From Bacteroidales bacterium (GTDB taxonomy: Bacteria > Bacteroidota > Bacteroidia > Bacteroidales > Muribaculaceae), in assembly GCA_019415705.1 (NCBI GenBank), contig DXYS01000053.1, positions 1-18,048 of the forward strand: a DNA stretch of 18,048 bases. The letters run 5' to 3'. Position 1 is the stretch's first letter, and each line of letters starts with the position of its first letter. The notes under the pieces were generated by a model. The model was given only the letters and a program-made list of their open reading frames with translations. It searched no databases and was not told the origin of the DNA. Made by a program: the position numbers and the translations under genes. Below, piece after piece: positions 7,090 to 14,224 of this stretch.

Positions 7090-7692
7090 CTATTGTAACG
7101 GCAGTTTGTTCATCTGCTCTATATAGTCGAGTATGGCGTCGCGTCCGCGGCGGTCTTTGCTCGATGTTTTGAAAACAGGAGGCAATTCCTCCCAATGATT
7201 CAGCAATTCGGCGAGATAAGCCTCGACAGCCTTTTTGCCGGCCGTAGGTGTCATTTTGTCCAATTTGGTGAAGACTATGCTGAAAGGCACACCGTTCTCA
7301 CCGAGCCAGTCCATAAATTCGAGGTCTATTTTCTGGGGCTTATGCCGCGAGTCGACAAGAACAAACAGATTTGTCATCTGCTCGCGACCGAGTATATAGC
7401 CGCGAATCATCTTCTCTAACTTAAGGCGGTCATCCTTGCTGCGTGAAGCATAGCCGTAACCGGGCAAGTCGACTATCGACCACTCGCCGTTGATGTCAAA
7501 ATGATTAATCAGCATCGTCTTGCCGGGCGTAGACGAAGTCTTGGCAAGCTCCTTGCGGCCGGTCAGCATGTTGATGAGTGATGATTTGCCCACATTTGAC
7601 CGACCTATGAAAGCATACTCATGACGTCGGTCCTCGGGACATTTAGAGCAGTCAGGGCTTGAAATAAGAAATCGTGCCGTATTTATAATCAT
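7090..7692 (-). CDS. engB: ribosome biogenesis GTP-binding protein EngB/YsxC
   Basis: This 200-residue protein is the normal length for the TRAFAC GTPase YihA/YsxC, which acts in assembly of the large ribosomal subunit. All G motifs are visible: G1 GRSNVGKS (30-37), G3 DLPGYG (75-80) with the family-typical GYGYA, G4 TKLD (142-145) and G5 SSK (177-179). The start MIINTARF matches the short beta-strand that usually opens the family. It heads the probable engB-cysM unit and is divergent from trmN6, with a 104-base promoter gap between them. Confidence 0.95.
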   Translation of the reverse strand: MIINTARFLISSPDCSKCPEDRRHEYAFIGRSNVGKSSLINMLTGRKELAKTSSTPGKTMLINHFDINGEWSIVDLPGYGYASRSKDDRLKLEKMIRGYILGREQMTNLFVLVDSRHKPQKIDLEFMDWLGENGVPFSIVFTKLDKMTPTAGKKAVEAYLAELLNHWEELPPVFKTSSKDRRGRDAILDYIEQMNKLPLQ

Positions 7693-7722
7693 CGTATGTA
7701 TTGCATTTTATGTTCTGAGACA

Positions 7723-7730
7723 CAAAGTTA
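7723..7730 (-). promoter_or_regulatory. -7 box for engB
   Basis: TAACTTTG on the minus strand (7730 to 7723) fits TAnnTTTG and lies 30 bases before the ATG. No TTTG is present at the expected -33 distance. Confidence 0.45.
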
Positions 7731-7781
7731 GAAATTATTATCTATTAATAAAACAGACCGGCGCGGCAAGAGTTTTTTGCG

Positions 7782-7789
7782 TAAATTTG
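7782..7789 (+). promoter_or_regulatory. -7 box for trmN6, nearly leaderless
   Basis: TAAATTTG (7782-7789) fits the -7 consensus and ends only 7 bases before the ATG at 7797. If used, the transcript would have almost no leader. No good -33 element was seen. Confidence 0.4.
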
Positions 7790-7796
7790 CATCGCA

Positions 7797-8510
7797 ATGA
7801 AAAATGACAGTCGCGAAATAAGTTTTAAATTCAAACGCTTTGCTCTGTGCGACGGCCGCTGCGGCATGAAAATCGGCACAGACGGCGTGGCACTCGGTAC
7901 GTGGACATCGGTCGATGATGTGGCTGATGCCATAGATGTCGGCGCAGGGTCGGGCCTCATAAGCCTGATGCTCGCTCAGCGCGGAGTCAAACATGTGACC
8001 GCCATTGAGATTGACAGCGGCGCGGCCGAAGACTGCCGCCTAAACATCGCAGCCTCGCCGTGGGCTGACCGCGTGAGCTTGTACGAAGGCGATTTCGCCT
8101 CATATAACCCGCCGAAACCTGTTGACCTGATTGTCAGCAATCCTCCCTTCTTTGCCACCGGCGAGACTGCCCCCGACGCCGCGCGCGCCGGAGCACGACA
8201 TGAGGGTTCGCTCAATTTCTCAACGCTCATTGACTTTGCATCCGCTCGACTGAAACCGTCAGGACGCCTTGCGCTGATAGCACCGTCAGAACGCGCCGAC
8301 GACATCATCTGGCTCGGCGAGATGCGTCATCTCAAACTGCGCCGTCTCTGCAGTCTGTCGACCGTTGCCGGCCGCGACCCCTCGCGAGTGATGCTTGAAC
8401 TGTCGCCTACCGACGGGTCAATCTGCTACGAATATCTCGACGTGCGCACTGCAGACGGACGCCTCTCTGACGACTTCCGCCGCCTAACACAAGATTTTTA
8501 CCTGAAATAA
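7797..8510 (+). CDS. trmN6: tRNA1(Val) (adenine(37)-N6)-methyltransferase
   Basis: This 237-residue class I SAM-dependent methyltransferase has motif I DVGAGSGLISL (47-57), an acidic motif II AIEIDS (about 69-74) and the catalytic NPPF (115-118). The KIGTDGVALGTW segment (25-36) before motif I is typical of TrmN6/YfiC (COG4123), which methylates A37 of tRNA1(Val). It is near the family's normal length and cytoplasmic. The CPBP protease gene follows 10 bases after its stop and is probably co-transcribed. Confidence 0.9.
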   Translation: MKNDSREISFKFKRFALCDGRCGMKIGTDGVALGTWTSVDDVADAIDVGAGSGLISLMLAQRGVKHVTAIEIDSGAAEDCRLNIAASPWADRVSLYEGDFASYNPPKPVDLIVSNPPFFATGETAPDAARAGARHEGSLNFSTLIDFASARLKPSGRLALIAPSERADDIIWLGEMRHLKLRRLCSLSTVAGRDPSRVMLELSPTDGSICYEYLDVRTADGRLSDDFRRLTQDFYLK

Positions 8511-8520
8511 ACTGACTGAT

Positions 8521-9402
8521 ATGCTTCTCACACTGAGACAACGTTTTATCCTATTTATCTGTATAGCACTCGTGGGATTTTTCATCTCGGGTGTGATCTC
8601 AAGCCTGATTATCGCAAAATTCAGCATGCAATCCACGGCAGCCATGCGCATTGCCGCCGTGATGCAGTCACTTTTTCAGCTCATCGTGCCGGCCATCGCC
8701 ACAGCCATGATAGTGACGCGCCGTCCGGCGACATTCCTCGCCATAGACCGACGCATCGATCTGCGACTGCTCTTGCTCGCCGCAGCAGCTCTAATCACCG
8801 CAACGCCCATGATGAACCGTCTAATCGCACTCAACGAGGCTGTCACACTGCCCGACTCTCTCGCATGGTTGGAACAGAGCCTTAAACAAATGGAAGAACA
8901 GGCCGCCGCAACCATCGCCGTGATGCAGGGCGGCACGTCAGTCGGCGACTTGGTAATGAACATCCTTATAATCGGTGTGCTTGCCGGATTGGGCGAAGAA
9001 CTTTTCTTCCGCGGCACATTTCTGCGGCTGATGACAACAGGCCGCATCAATCCCCATATCGCCGTGTGGACTGTCGCCGTAGTATTCAGCGCCGTACACC
9101 TGCAATTCTACGGTTTCGTGCCACGCACACTGCTCGGCGCATACTTCGGCTATCTGGTGGTGTGGACGCGCTGCCTGTGGATACCCGTCATCATCCACGC
9201 CCTCAACAATATAATCTACGTCAGCAGTGAATGGATAGCCGCGCGTCAGGGACTTGACGAAAGTGCAATCAACGGCTACGACGGCAATCTCCTCGTCAAC
9301 GCCGCCTCCGTCATCATCACCGCCGCCCTGCTCATCGTCATTTACAGGCTGAGGCCAAAAGAAGAGAAAACGACGGGTTACACTACCCCACCACTTCCTT
9401 AG
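8521..9402 (+). CDS. CPBP-family intramembrane metalloprotease
   Basis: This 293-residue membrane protein has several hydrophobic helices (about 9-33, 46-66, 82-98, 145-160, 178-198, 203-217 and a C-terminal segment). The CAAX-protease/bacteriocin-processing (CPBP, Abi) motifs are complete: GEELFFRG with Glu159, Glu160 and Arg164, His193 in FSAVHLQF, and HALNN with His226 and Asn230. It should be an intramembrane protease with glutamates and histidines at the active site; the substrate is unknown. The last 20 bases of the gene overlap the 3' end of the convergent endonuclease gene. Its final residues (TTGYTTPPLP) therefore lie at the edge of the restriction cassette and may differ from relatives. 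Confidence 0.9.
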   Translation: MLLTLRQRFILFICIALVGFFISGVISSLIIAKFSMQSTAAMRIAAVMQSLFQLIVPAIATAMIVTRRPATFLAIDRRIDLRLLLLAAAALITATPMMNRLIALNEAVTLPDSLAWLEQSLKQMEEQAAATIAVMQGGTSVGDLVMNILIIGVLAGLGEELFFRGTFLRLMTTGRINPHIAVWTVAVVFSAVHLQFYGFVPRTLLGAYFGYLVVWTRCLWIPVIIHALNNIIYVSSEWIAARQGLDESAINGYDGNLLVNAASVIITAALLIVIYRLRPKEEKTTGYTTPPLP

Positions 9403-10132
9403 TGCTGTATAATTTACACAGATTACTTTCCTTAATACGAAAACCACCGCCGTGGTCGTGCGGTTTTCCGTATTTCTCACCACTATTGTAAGTACCCATT
9501 CTTATATCATATCTAATTTCCCCTTTATCTAACATTTCAAGGAACTTAGTTAATGAAGGAGATGTATAAACCTCGGCAGAATCAAAATAAAACAATTCCT
9601 CTCCATCAGCATCTGTCTTTTTCTGCGCAGTTACATAAAAAAGACTATGAAGTTTCTTAGACAAAGCACGTTCTATGTCAGAATAAGTATAGTAAACTGT
9701 TTTATCCAATAACTCGTTTCCTCCAATAGAAAAAACTACGATATATATACGCTCTTCATCAGGCTGATGCATCAAGCGGAAGGAATATTTGCCCGCATAG
9801 CTGTTGAAATCGTCGGCAAACATCGAGGTATGCAATTTTTTTAAATTACTCTCCTCATAATATTCACCAAACTTATCTTTAAGATAAGCATTAGCTCCCC
9901 TCTTAGGATATGACGGCGATTTTGTAAACAATGTCACATAAGAAGCAGACTCGCTGCGATGAGCCTTAATCTCGAATCCGTGCAAATCCGGCTCATTTAA
10001 ATTATTTTCTACCACGCCCACACAATCCTCAAAAGTCTTGCCGATACCCGTATTGTTGCGACGATGGCTCTTAATCCATCCCAAAGACTTTACTTTATTG
10101 AAAGCCTCAATCATTTTCTCTTTATTCGTCAT
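9383..10132 (-). CDS. type II restriction endonuclease, MvaI/BcnI family
   Basis: This 249-residue protein is about the length of MvaI. The active site reads PDLHGFEIK: Asp49, Glu54 and Lys56, matching within one residue the Asp50-Glu55-Lys57 reported for MvaI. The preceding GIGKTFEDCVG (29-39) is the family's N-terminal acidic helix motif. KPHDHGGGFRI near the C-terminus resembles the DNA-contacting DHG segment. MvaI cuts CCWGG and BcnI cuts CCSGG, both as monomers. The window's complete lack of CCWGG with many CCSGG points to the former specificity, as inference. Its ATG lies inside the regulator gene (11-base overlap), so the two should be translated from one message. Confidence 0.9.
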   Translation of the reverse strand: MTNKEKMIEAFNKVKSLGWIKSHRRNNTGIGKTFEDCVGVVENNLNEPDLHGFEIKAHRSESASYVTLFTKSPSYPKRGANAYLKDKFGEYYEESNLKKLHTSMFADDFNSYAGKYSFRLMHQPDEERIYIVVFSIGGNELLDKTVYYTYSDIERALSKKLHSLFYVTAQKKTDADGEELFYFDSAEVYTSPSLTKFLEMLDKGEIRYDIRMGTYNSGEKYGKPHDHGGGFRIKESNLCKLYSTKEVVG

Positions 10133-10400
10133 ATCTTATCAGATTTAATATCATGTTCTCAGTATTCAACGGCACATTTTCTCCCGTCATCAAATATTCA
10201 AAGTTTACTCCAAAATACTTAGATATTTGATAGAGATGCTTAATGGTATATTTATGGCTGAATTTCGGACTTTCAATATTGCCTATCTGACCGCTGCTTA
10301 CTTCTATTATGTTAGCTAACTCAATCTGGCTCATCCGATTATCCAACCGTAATTTCCTTACGCGACTGATAACCTCATTCTGGTAGCTTGTCTTAGTCAT
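10122..10400 (-). CDS. XRE-family regulator, probable controller of the restriction-modification system
   Basis: This 92-residue protein starts at MTKTSYQNEV. The open frame extends upstream to 10622, but that extension is low-complexity, overlaps the divergent methyltransferase gene and its promoter, and lacks family similarity, so the ATG at 10398-10400 is preferred. A helix-turn-helix of the Cro/C1 (XRE) type covers about residues 9-66, with the recognition region SQIELANIIEVSSGQIGNIE. The size and the 11-base overlap with the endonuclease gene fit a C-protein that times restriction after methylation. Two operator-like sites lie in its upstream region. The role is inferred from context; the HTH fold is clear. 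Confidence 0.85.
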   Translation of the reverse strand: MTKTSYQNEVISRVRKLRLDNRMSQIELANIIEVSSGQIGNIESPKFSHKYTIKHLYQISKYFGVNFEYLMTGENVPLNTENMILNLIRYDE

Positions 10401-10404
10401 AATT

Positions 10405-10419
10405 CTCTCAATTTGTGAG
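10405..10419. promoter_or_regulatory. operator-like site 1
   Basis: CTCA-ATTTG-TGAG (10407-10419) is palindromic, with the extended half CTCTCAA at 10405-10411. It lies just downstream of the regulator's -7 box, over its expected transcript start, which would suit autorepression. Confidence 0.5.
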
Positions 10420-10427
10420 CAAAAATA
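10420..10427 (-). promoter_or_regulatory. -7 box for the regulator-endonuclease message
   Basis: TATTTTTG on the minus strand (10427 to 10420) fits TAnnTTTG and abuts operator-like site 1. No TTTG is found about 20 bases upstream. Confidence 0.45.
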
Positions 10428-10451
10428 TGCAATTAAGCACCTCTCCACCCC

Positions 10452-10464
10452 CTCATTTTGAGAG
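10452..10464. promoter_or_regulatory. operator-like site 2
   Basis: CTCA-TTT-TGAG (10452-10462) is palindromic. Its outer half TTGAGAG (10458-10464) is the exact complement of CTCTCAA in site 1. It covers the position where the methyltransferase promoter's -33 box should be. Confidence 0.5.
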
Positions 10465-10473
10465 AAAAATGTA

Positions 10474-10481
10474 TATCTTTG
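10474..10481 (+). promoter_or_regulatory. -7 box for the methyltransferase gene
   Basis: TATCTTTG (10474-10481) fits TAnnTTTG and precedes the ATG at 10521 by 39 bases. The -33 region is occupied by operator-like site 2 rather than a TTTG. Confidence 0.5.
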
Positions 10482-10520
10482 CATGGCAAATTCGTTTTCT
10501 AAACTTATCACGAAATAGTA

Positions 10521-11762
10521 ATGTATAATCGTGTTATCGATAACAACTGGGACTTTAAAACCGCAAACACAAAAGAGTTTACACATTGCTATCATAATTA
10601 TCCCGCAATGATGATTCCTCAAGTTGCGAGAAAGTTATTGACTGATTTTGCACCGGCAGGAAAAGTTGATTTGGTTTTCGACCCTTACGTCGGAAGCGGT
10701 ACAACGTTGGTTGAGTCATCTATTTTGGGTATCAAATCGGTGGGTACAGATTTAAATCCCTTGGCACGACTAATCAGCAAAGTAAAATGCCGGCATTATA
10801 GCCTGAGGCTTATAGAAGATGCGGCTTCCTCTCTCATAACAGAGTTTATGATTTATAGCGAGATAAATGTTATTAATAGAGATTTCAGTCGCATTTCCAA
10901 CTACTCTTTCTGGTATTCAGAGGAAAACTTATTGAAACTTTCCTATATAAATCAGATAATCAATACACTTGACCCGTCTGTACAAGATTTCTTCTTGGTG
11001 TGTCTTTCAGAGACTGTCCGAGAAGTCAGTTTCACCCGTAACGGCGAGTTCAAGCGCTACAAAATGTCTGACAAACAACTGTCTGCTTTTTCACCTGATG
11101 TGTTTGCCATCTTTGAGAAAAAAGTCATACGCAATATCGCAGGGCTAAAATCATTCAATCATACCGGCGATTCAGATTTGGCCACAATTTATAGTTTTAA
11201 TACATCATCGGGAATCCCAAAAGAGATTCTGGGCAATGAAAGCGTCGATATGATTGTCACGTCGCCACCTTATGGAGACAGCCACACTACTGTTGCCTAC
11301 GGCCAATTCAGCAGATGGTCTAACGAATGGTTTAATTTTGAAAACGCGAAAATTCTCGACCGAATCCTAATGGGTGGGAACATTTGTAAAAATATCAACC
11401 TTCAAACAGAAAGTCTGAAATCTCAGCTCAAGCAATTAAAAGAATGTGATGAGAAACGTTATTACGAGGTAAGCACATTTCTAAACGATTACCAGCAATC
11501 TATTAATAATGTTGCAAATGTCGTGCGCAAAGGAGGACGCATATGCTACGTCGTAGGAAACAGACGCGTAAAGTCAATTCAAATAGATTTGGACTATTTC
11601 ACATCGGAAATGTTTGAAAAATGCGGTTTCAGACATGACATTACAATCGTAAGGGAGATACCCAGTAAACGTATGCCATCTAAAAACAGTCCCACCAATA
11701 AAGCCGGAGCAAAAGCTGACACTATGTCGAATGAGTATATCGTCATAATGACGAAACTCTAA
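10521..11762 (+). CDS. type II DNA methyltransferase, SPPY (N4-cytosine-like)
   Basis: This 413-residue SAM-dependent DNA methyltransferase has motif I FDPYVGSGTT (53-62), motif II GTDLNPLA (75-82) and catalytic motif IV TSPPY (247-251). SPPY is usual for N4-methylcytosine enzymes. An N-terminal HCYHNYPAMMIP segment (22-33) is seen in related methylases. About 185 residues between motifs I and IV probably hold the target-recognition region, and GGRICYVVGNRRV is a later core strand. It pairs with the endonuclease and should protect the same site; relatives of MvaI are partnered by N4-cytosine methylases. It is transcribed away from the regulator and ends 9 bases from the convergent lptB. N6-adenine methylation cannot be excluded from sequence. 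Confidence 0.9.
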   Translation: MYNRVIDNNWDFKTANTKEFTHCYHNYPAMMIPQVARKLLTDFAPAGKVDLVFDPYVGSGTTLVESSILGIKSVGTDLNPLARLISKVKCRHYSLRLIEDAASSLITEFMIYSEINVINRDFSRISNYSFWYSEENLLKLSYINQIINTLDPSVQDFFLVCLSETVREVSFTRNGEFKRYKMSDKQLSAFSPDVFAIFEKKVIRNIAGLKSFNHTGDSDLATIYSFNTSSGIPKEILGNESVDMIVTSPPYGDSHTTVAYGQFSRWSNEWFNFENAKILDRILMGGNICKNINLQTESLKSQLKQLKECDEKRYYEVSTFLNDYQQSINNVANVVRKGGRICYVVGNRRVKSIQIDLDYFTSEMFEKCGFRHDITIVREIPSKRMPSKNSPTNKAGAKADTMSNEYIVIMTKL

Positions 11763-11771
11763 ACATAGCTG

Positions 11772-12638
11772 TCACACAAACTGTTTGCGGCGGAAGATGA
11801 AGTTGCGGCCGAGGTAACGCTCACGGACGACTTGGTTTTCAGCCAGCTCCTCCGAGGTACCCTGAAAGAGTATTCGTCCCTCAAACAACAGATACGCGCG
11901 GTCGGTGATGCTCAGAGTCTCGGGCGCGTTATGGTCAGTGATGAGGATGCCGATATTCTTTTCTTTAAGTTTGTAGACAACTGACTGGATATCCTCTACA
12001 GCGATGGGGTCGACGCCGGCAAAGGGCTCGTCGAGCATAATGAATTTCGGGTCGATGGCGAGACAGCGGGCAATCTCGGTGCGTCGGCGTTCGCCGCCGG
12101 ATAGGCGGTCACCGAGGTTATGGCGGACTTTCTGAAGGTTGAATTCCGAGATAAGGCTCTCAAGTTTGTCTCGTTGATACTCGCGCGTGGTGTCAGTCAT
12201 CTCGAGGACGGCGCGGATATTGTCCTCGACCGACAGCTTGCGGAAAACGGAAGGCTCCTGCGCGAGATAGCCAATGCCGTTTTGTGCGCGGCGATAGACA
12301 GGATACTTGGTGATGTCGAGGTCGTTGAGAAAGATGCGGCCCTCGTTAGGCTGTATCAGACCGACGGTCATATAGAATGTCGTGGTCTTGCCGGCTCCGT
12401 TGGGCCCGAGCAGCCCGACAATCTCACCTTGAGTGACATCAATCGAGACATGGTTGACAACCGTGCGTTTGCCGTATTTTTTGACGAGATTATCAGTGCG
12501 TAGCACCATGCGGCATTCGCCGGCAGGCTCGGGAGCCGCCACATCAGACATCTCGGCCTCTTTAAGCTCAGTCTCGACAAAATCTGCGACGGGGAGTTGC
12601 TCGTCGTCCTGCTTTTTGAAAGTGAAATTTATGCCCAC
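11772..12638 (-). CDS. lptB: LPS export ABC transporter ATP-binding protein LptB
   Basis: This 288-residue ABC ATPase has Walker A GPNGAGKT (78-85), a Q-loop GYLAQEPSVFRKLSV (123-137), signature LSGGE (179-183), Walker B with LDEPFAGVDPIAV (202-214) and an H-loop His236. The LAQEPSVF and EPFAGVDPIAV stretches are diagnostic for LptB, which powers lipopolysaccharide extraction from the inner membrane with LptFG. The first 43 residues, acidic and Ala/Glu-rich, precede the usual LptB start at about MVLRTDNL. The ATG lies 2 bases after the udk stop codon, which supports the long form, although Met30 or Met44 could also serve. Confidence 0.93.
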   Translation of the reverse strand: MGINFTFKKQDDEQLPVADFVETELKEAEMSDVAAPEPAGECRMVLRTDNLVKKYGKRTVVNHVSIDVTQGEIVGLLGPNGAGKTTTFYMTVGLIQPNEGRIFLNDLDITKYPVYRRAQNGIGYLAQEPSVFRKLSVEDNIRAVLEMTDTTREYQRDKLESLISEFNLQKVRHNLGDRLSGGERRRTEIARCLAIDPKFIMLDEPFAGVDPIAVEDIQSVVYKLKEKNIGILITDHNAPETLSITDRAYLLFEGRILFQGTSEELAENQVVRERYLGRNFIFRRKQFV

Positions 12639-12640
12639 GG

Positions 12641-13267
12641 TCAGGATTTGTTTTGGTTACGGCGCAGACGGCTCTCGATATAGTCAGTCAGCAGGTTGAT
12701 GGCCACGATGTTGCTGCCGCCCTGTGGAACAATGATATCGGCAAAGCGCTTTGACGGCTCGATGTAGCGGCAGTGCATCGGTTTGAGCACGTCCTGATAA
12801 CGGTCGATGACCATCTGGGGTGTGCGTCCGCGCTGAACGCAGTCGCGAGCAATGACACGGATGAGGCGGTCATCAGCATCGGCGTCGACAAACACACGCA
12901 CATCCATCATTGAGCGTAGAGTCTCGTCGTTAAGCACAAGGATGCCCTCAACGATGACAACATCGCGCGGCTCGACACGGACGGTCTCAGCCTGACGGGT
13001 GCAGGTCAGATAGCTGTAGGTAGGCACCTCGATAGCCTCTCCGGCCTTCAGACGACGCAAATGATCAGTAAGCAGTGTCCACTCGATGGCGGCAGGCTCG
13101 TCAAAATTGATTTTACTGCGCTCCTCGGGCGGAATGTGGCTCGAATCCTTATAATATGAATCCTGAGGGATGACGGCTACCTCGCCGGCCGGAAACGAAT
13201 TGATTATCTTGTTGACGACGGTGGTCTTGCCTGAGCCTGTGCCGCCTGCTATACCGATTATGAGCAT
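12641..13267 (-). CDS. udk: uridine kinase
   Basis: This 208-residue protein has the P-loop GGTGSGKT (8-15) right at the N-terminus, followed by DSYYKD (37-42) and NFDEPAAIEW (54-63), which line the nucleoside site. The VIVEGILVL strand and RVIARDCVQRGR segment complete the family pattern. It phosphorylates uridine and cytidine in pyrimidine salvage, in the cytoplasm. It is the first gene of a two-gene unit with lptB (2-base gap) and is divergent from mlaE. Confidence 0.95.
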   Translation of the reverse strand: MLIIGIAGGTGSGKTTVVNKIINSFPAGEVAVIPQDSYYKDSSHIPPEERSKINFDEPAAIEWTLLTDHLRRLKAGEAIEVPTYSYLTCTRQAETVRVEPRDVVIVEGILVLNDETLRSMMDVRVFVDADADDRLIRVIARDCVQRGRTPQMVIDRYQDVLKPMHCRYIEPSKRFADIIVPQGGSNIVAINLLTDYIESRLRRNQNKS

Positions 13268-13319
13268 GCTTTTAAGTGATTTATCGCCGGGATGTGGCCG
13301 GCATTATGCTGTTTGAGCG

Positions 13320-13327
13320 CAAATTTA
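13320..13327 (-). promoter_or_regulatory. -7 box for udk-lptB
   Basis: TAAATTTG on the minus strand (13327 to 13320) fits TAnnTTTG and lies 52 bases before the udk ATG. No clear -33 TTTG is present. Confidence 0.4.
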
Positions 13328-13385
13328 CGAAAATTTCATATCCCCGCAGGCGTTTTGACGTAAATTTTACCTCAATCATGGCCGG

Positions 13386-13428
13386 AAATGCCATAATGCG
13401 GAAATGCTTTAAATGATTTATGGCATTT
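13386..13428. promoter_or_regulatory. 11-bp inverted repeat in front of mlaE
   Basis: AAATGCCATAA (13386-13396) and TTATGGCATTT (13418-13428) are perfect complements with a 21-base spacer. The right arm ends 5 bases before the mlaE -7 box, so the repeat covers the -33 region and could be an operator. Confidence 0.5.
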
Positions 13429-13433
13429 TTGTT

Positions 13434-13441
13434 TAACTTTG
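13434..13441 (+). promoter_or_regulatory. -7 box for the mlaE operon
   Basis: TAACTTTG (13434-13441) fits TAnnTTTG, 33 bases before the mlaE ATG. No TTTG lies at the standard -33 spacing; the inverted repeat occupies that area. Confidence 0.5.
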
Positions 13442-13474
13442 TAGACCAAACGTAATAAATATCATATTCAAAAT

Positions 13475-14224
13475 ATGCTCATTTCGAACTCATTGGCCAC
13501 ATTCGGCCGCTATTGTCTGTTTATCAGGCGCATATTCACGATTCCCGACCGTTGGGGAGTCTTCGGCAAACGCACGGTCGCCGAGATTTCGAAGCTCGGC
13601 TTGGACTCCATCCCGCTGGTTATCATCATTTCGCTGTTCATAGGCGCCGTCATCGCCATACAGATGCAGCTCAACATCTCGTCGCCTCTGATTCCGGCCT
13701 ACTCTGTCGGCCTCGCCACACGTGACATCGTGCTGTTAGAGTTCTCCAACTCCATCCTCTGTCTTATCCTCGCCGGTAAGGTCGGCTCGAACATTGCATC
13801 TGAAATAGGCACCATGAGAGTAACCGAGCAGATTGACGCGCTTGAAATCATGGGCGTCAACTCGGCCAACTTTCTCGTTCTACCCAAGATTGTGGCCTTT
13901 GTGACATTTATGCCTGTTCTGGTGGTGCTCTGCATGGGCACATCGCTCATCGGCGGATATCTTGTCGCCCTGCTGACTGACATCATCACGGTCTCACGCT
14001 ATGTCTACGGACTGCAGGCGCTCTTTCAGGAGTGGTACGTATGGTATGCGCTAATCAAATCACTTGTATTCGCCTACATCATCGCCTCGGTCTCGTCGTT
14101 CTACGGCTACTATGTACGCGGCGGCGCACTGGACGTTGGCAAAGCCTCGACCGACGGCGTCGTGTCAAGCTCTATCCTGATACTTTTGTTTGACGTAATC
14201 CTGACTAAGCTTTTACTGCAATGA
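13475..14224 (+). CDS. mlaE: MlaE-family ABC transporter permease
   Basis: This 249-residue membrane protein is near the MlaE/YrbE length. An amphipathic N-terminal segment is followed by hydrophobic helices at about 46-66, 84-102, 130-165 and 190-215, and a C-terminal helix. The family signature LAGKVGSNIASEIGTMRVTEQIDALEIMG is present near residues 97-125. It is the inner-membrane channel of the Mla system, which moves phospholipids between the inner and outer membranes. The ATPase gene overlaps its stop by 4 bases (ATGA). No MlaD substrate-binding gene lies in this cluster. Confidence 0.92.
   Translation: MLISNSLATFGRYCLFIRRIFTIPDRWGVFGKRTVAEISKLGLDSIPLVIIISLFIGAVIAIQMQLNISSPLIPAYSVGLATRDIVLLEFSNSILCLILAGKVGSNIASEIGTMRVTEQIDALEIMGVNSANFLVLPKIVAFVTFMPVLVVLCMGTSLIGGYLVALLTDIITVSRYVYGLQALFQEWYVWYALIKSLVFAYIIASVSSFYGYYVRGGALDVGKASTDGVVSSSILILLFDVILTKLLLQ

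Larger units (their letters stand above)
9383..11762. other. AT-rich type II restriction-modification cassette
   Basis: Three genes, endonuclease and XRE regulator on minus and methyltransferase on plus, form one defence unit. Base composition is visibly AT-richer than the genes on either side, which suggests horizontal origin. It starts within the end of the CPBP gene and stops 9 bases before the lptB stop codon. No integrase, transposase, obvious target duplication or terminal inverted repeat was found. Confidence 0.75.

Noticed and set aside
10401..10622. Upstream extension of the XRE regulator to 166 residues
   Set aside because: The extra 74 residues cross the promoters and operators and overlap the start of the divergent methyltransferase; the HTH family begins at the internal ATG at 10398-10400.
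9383..11762. Type I or type III restriction system
   Set aside because: There is no specificity subunit or helicase; the endonuclease is a single small MvaI-like protein.
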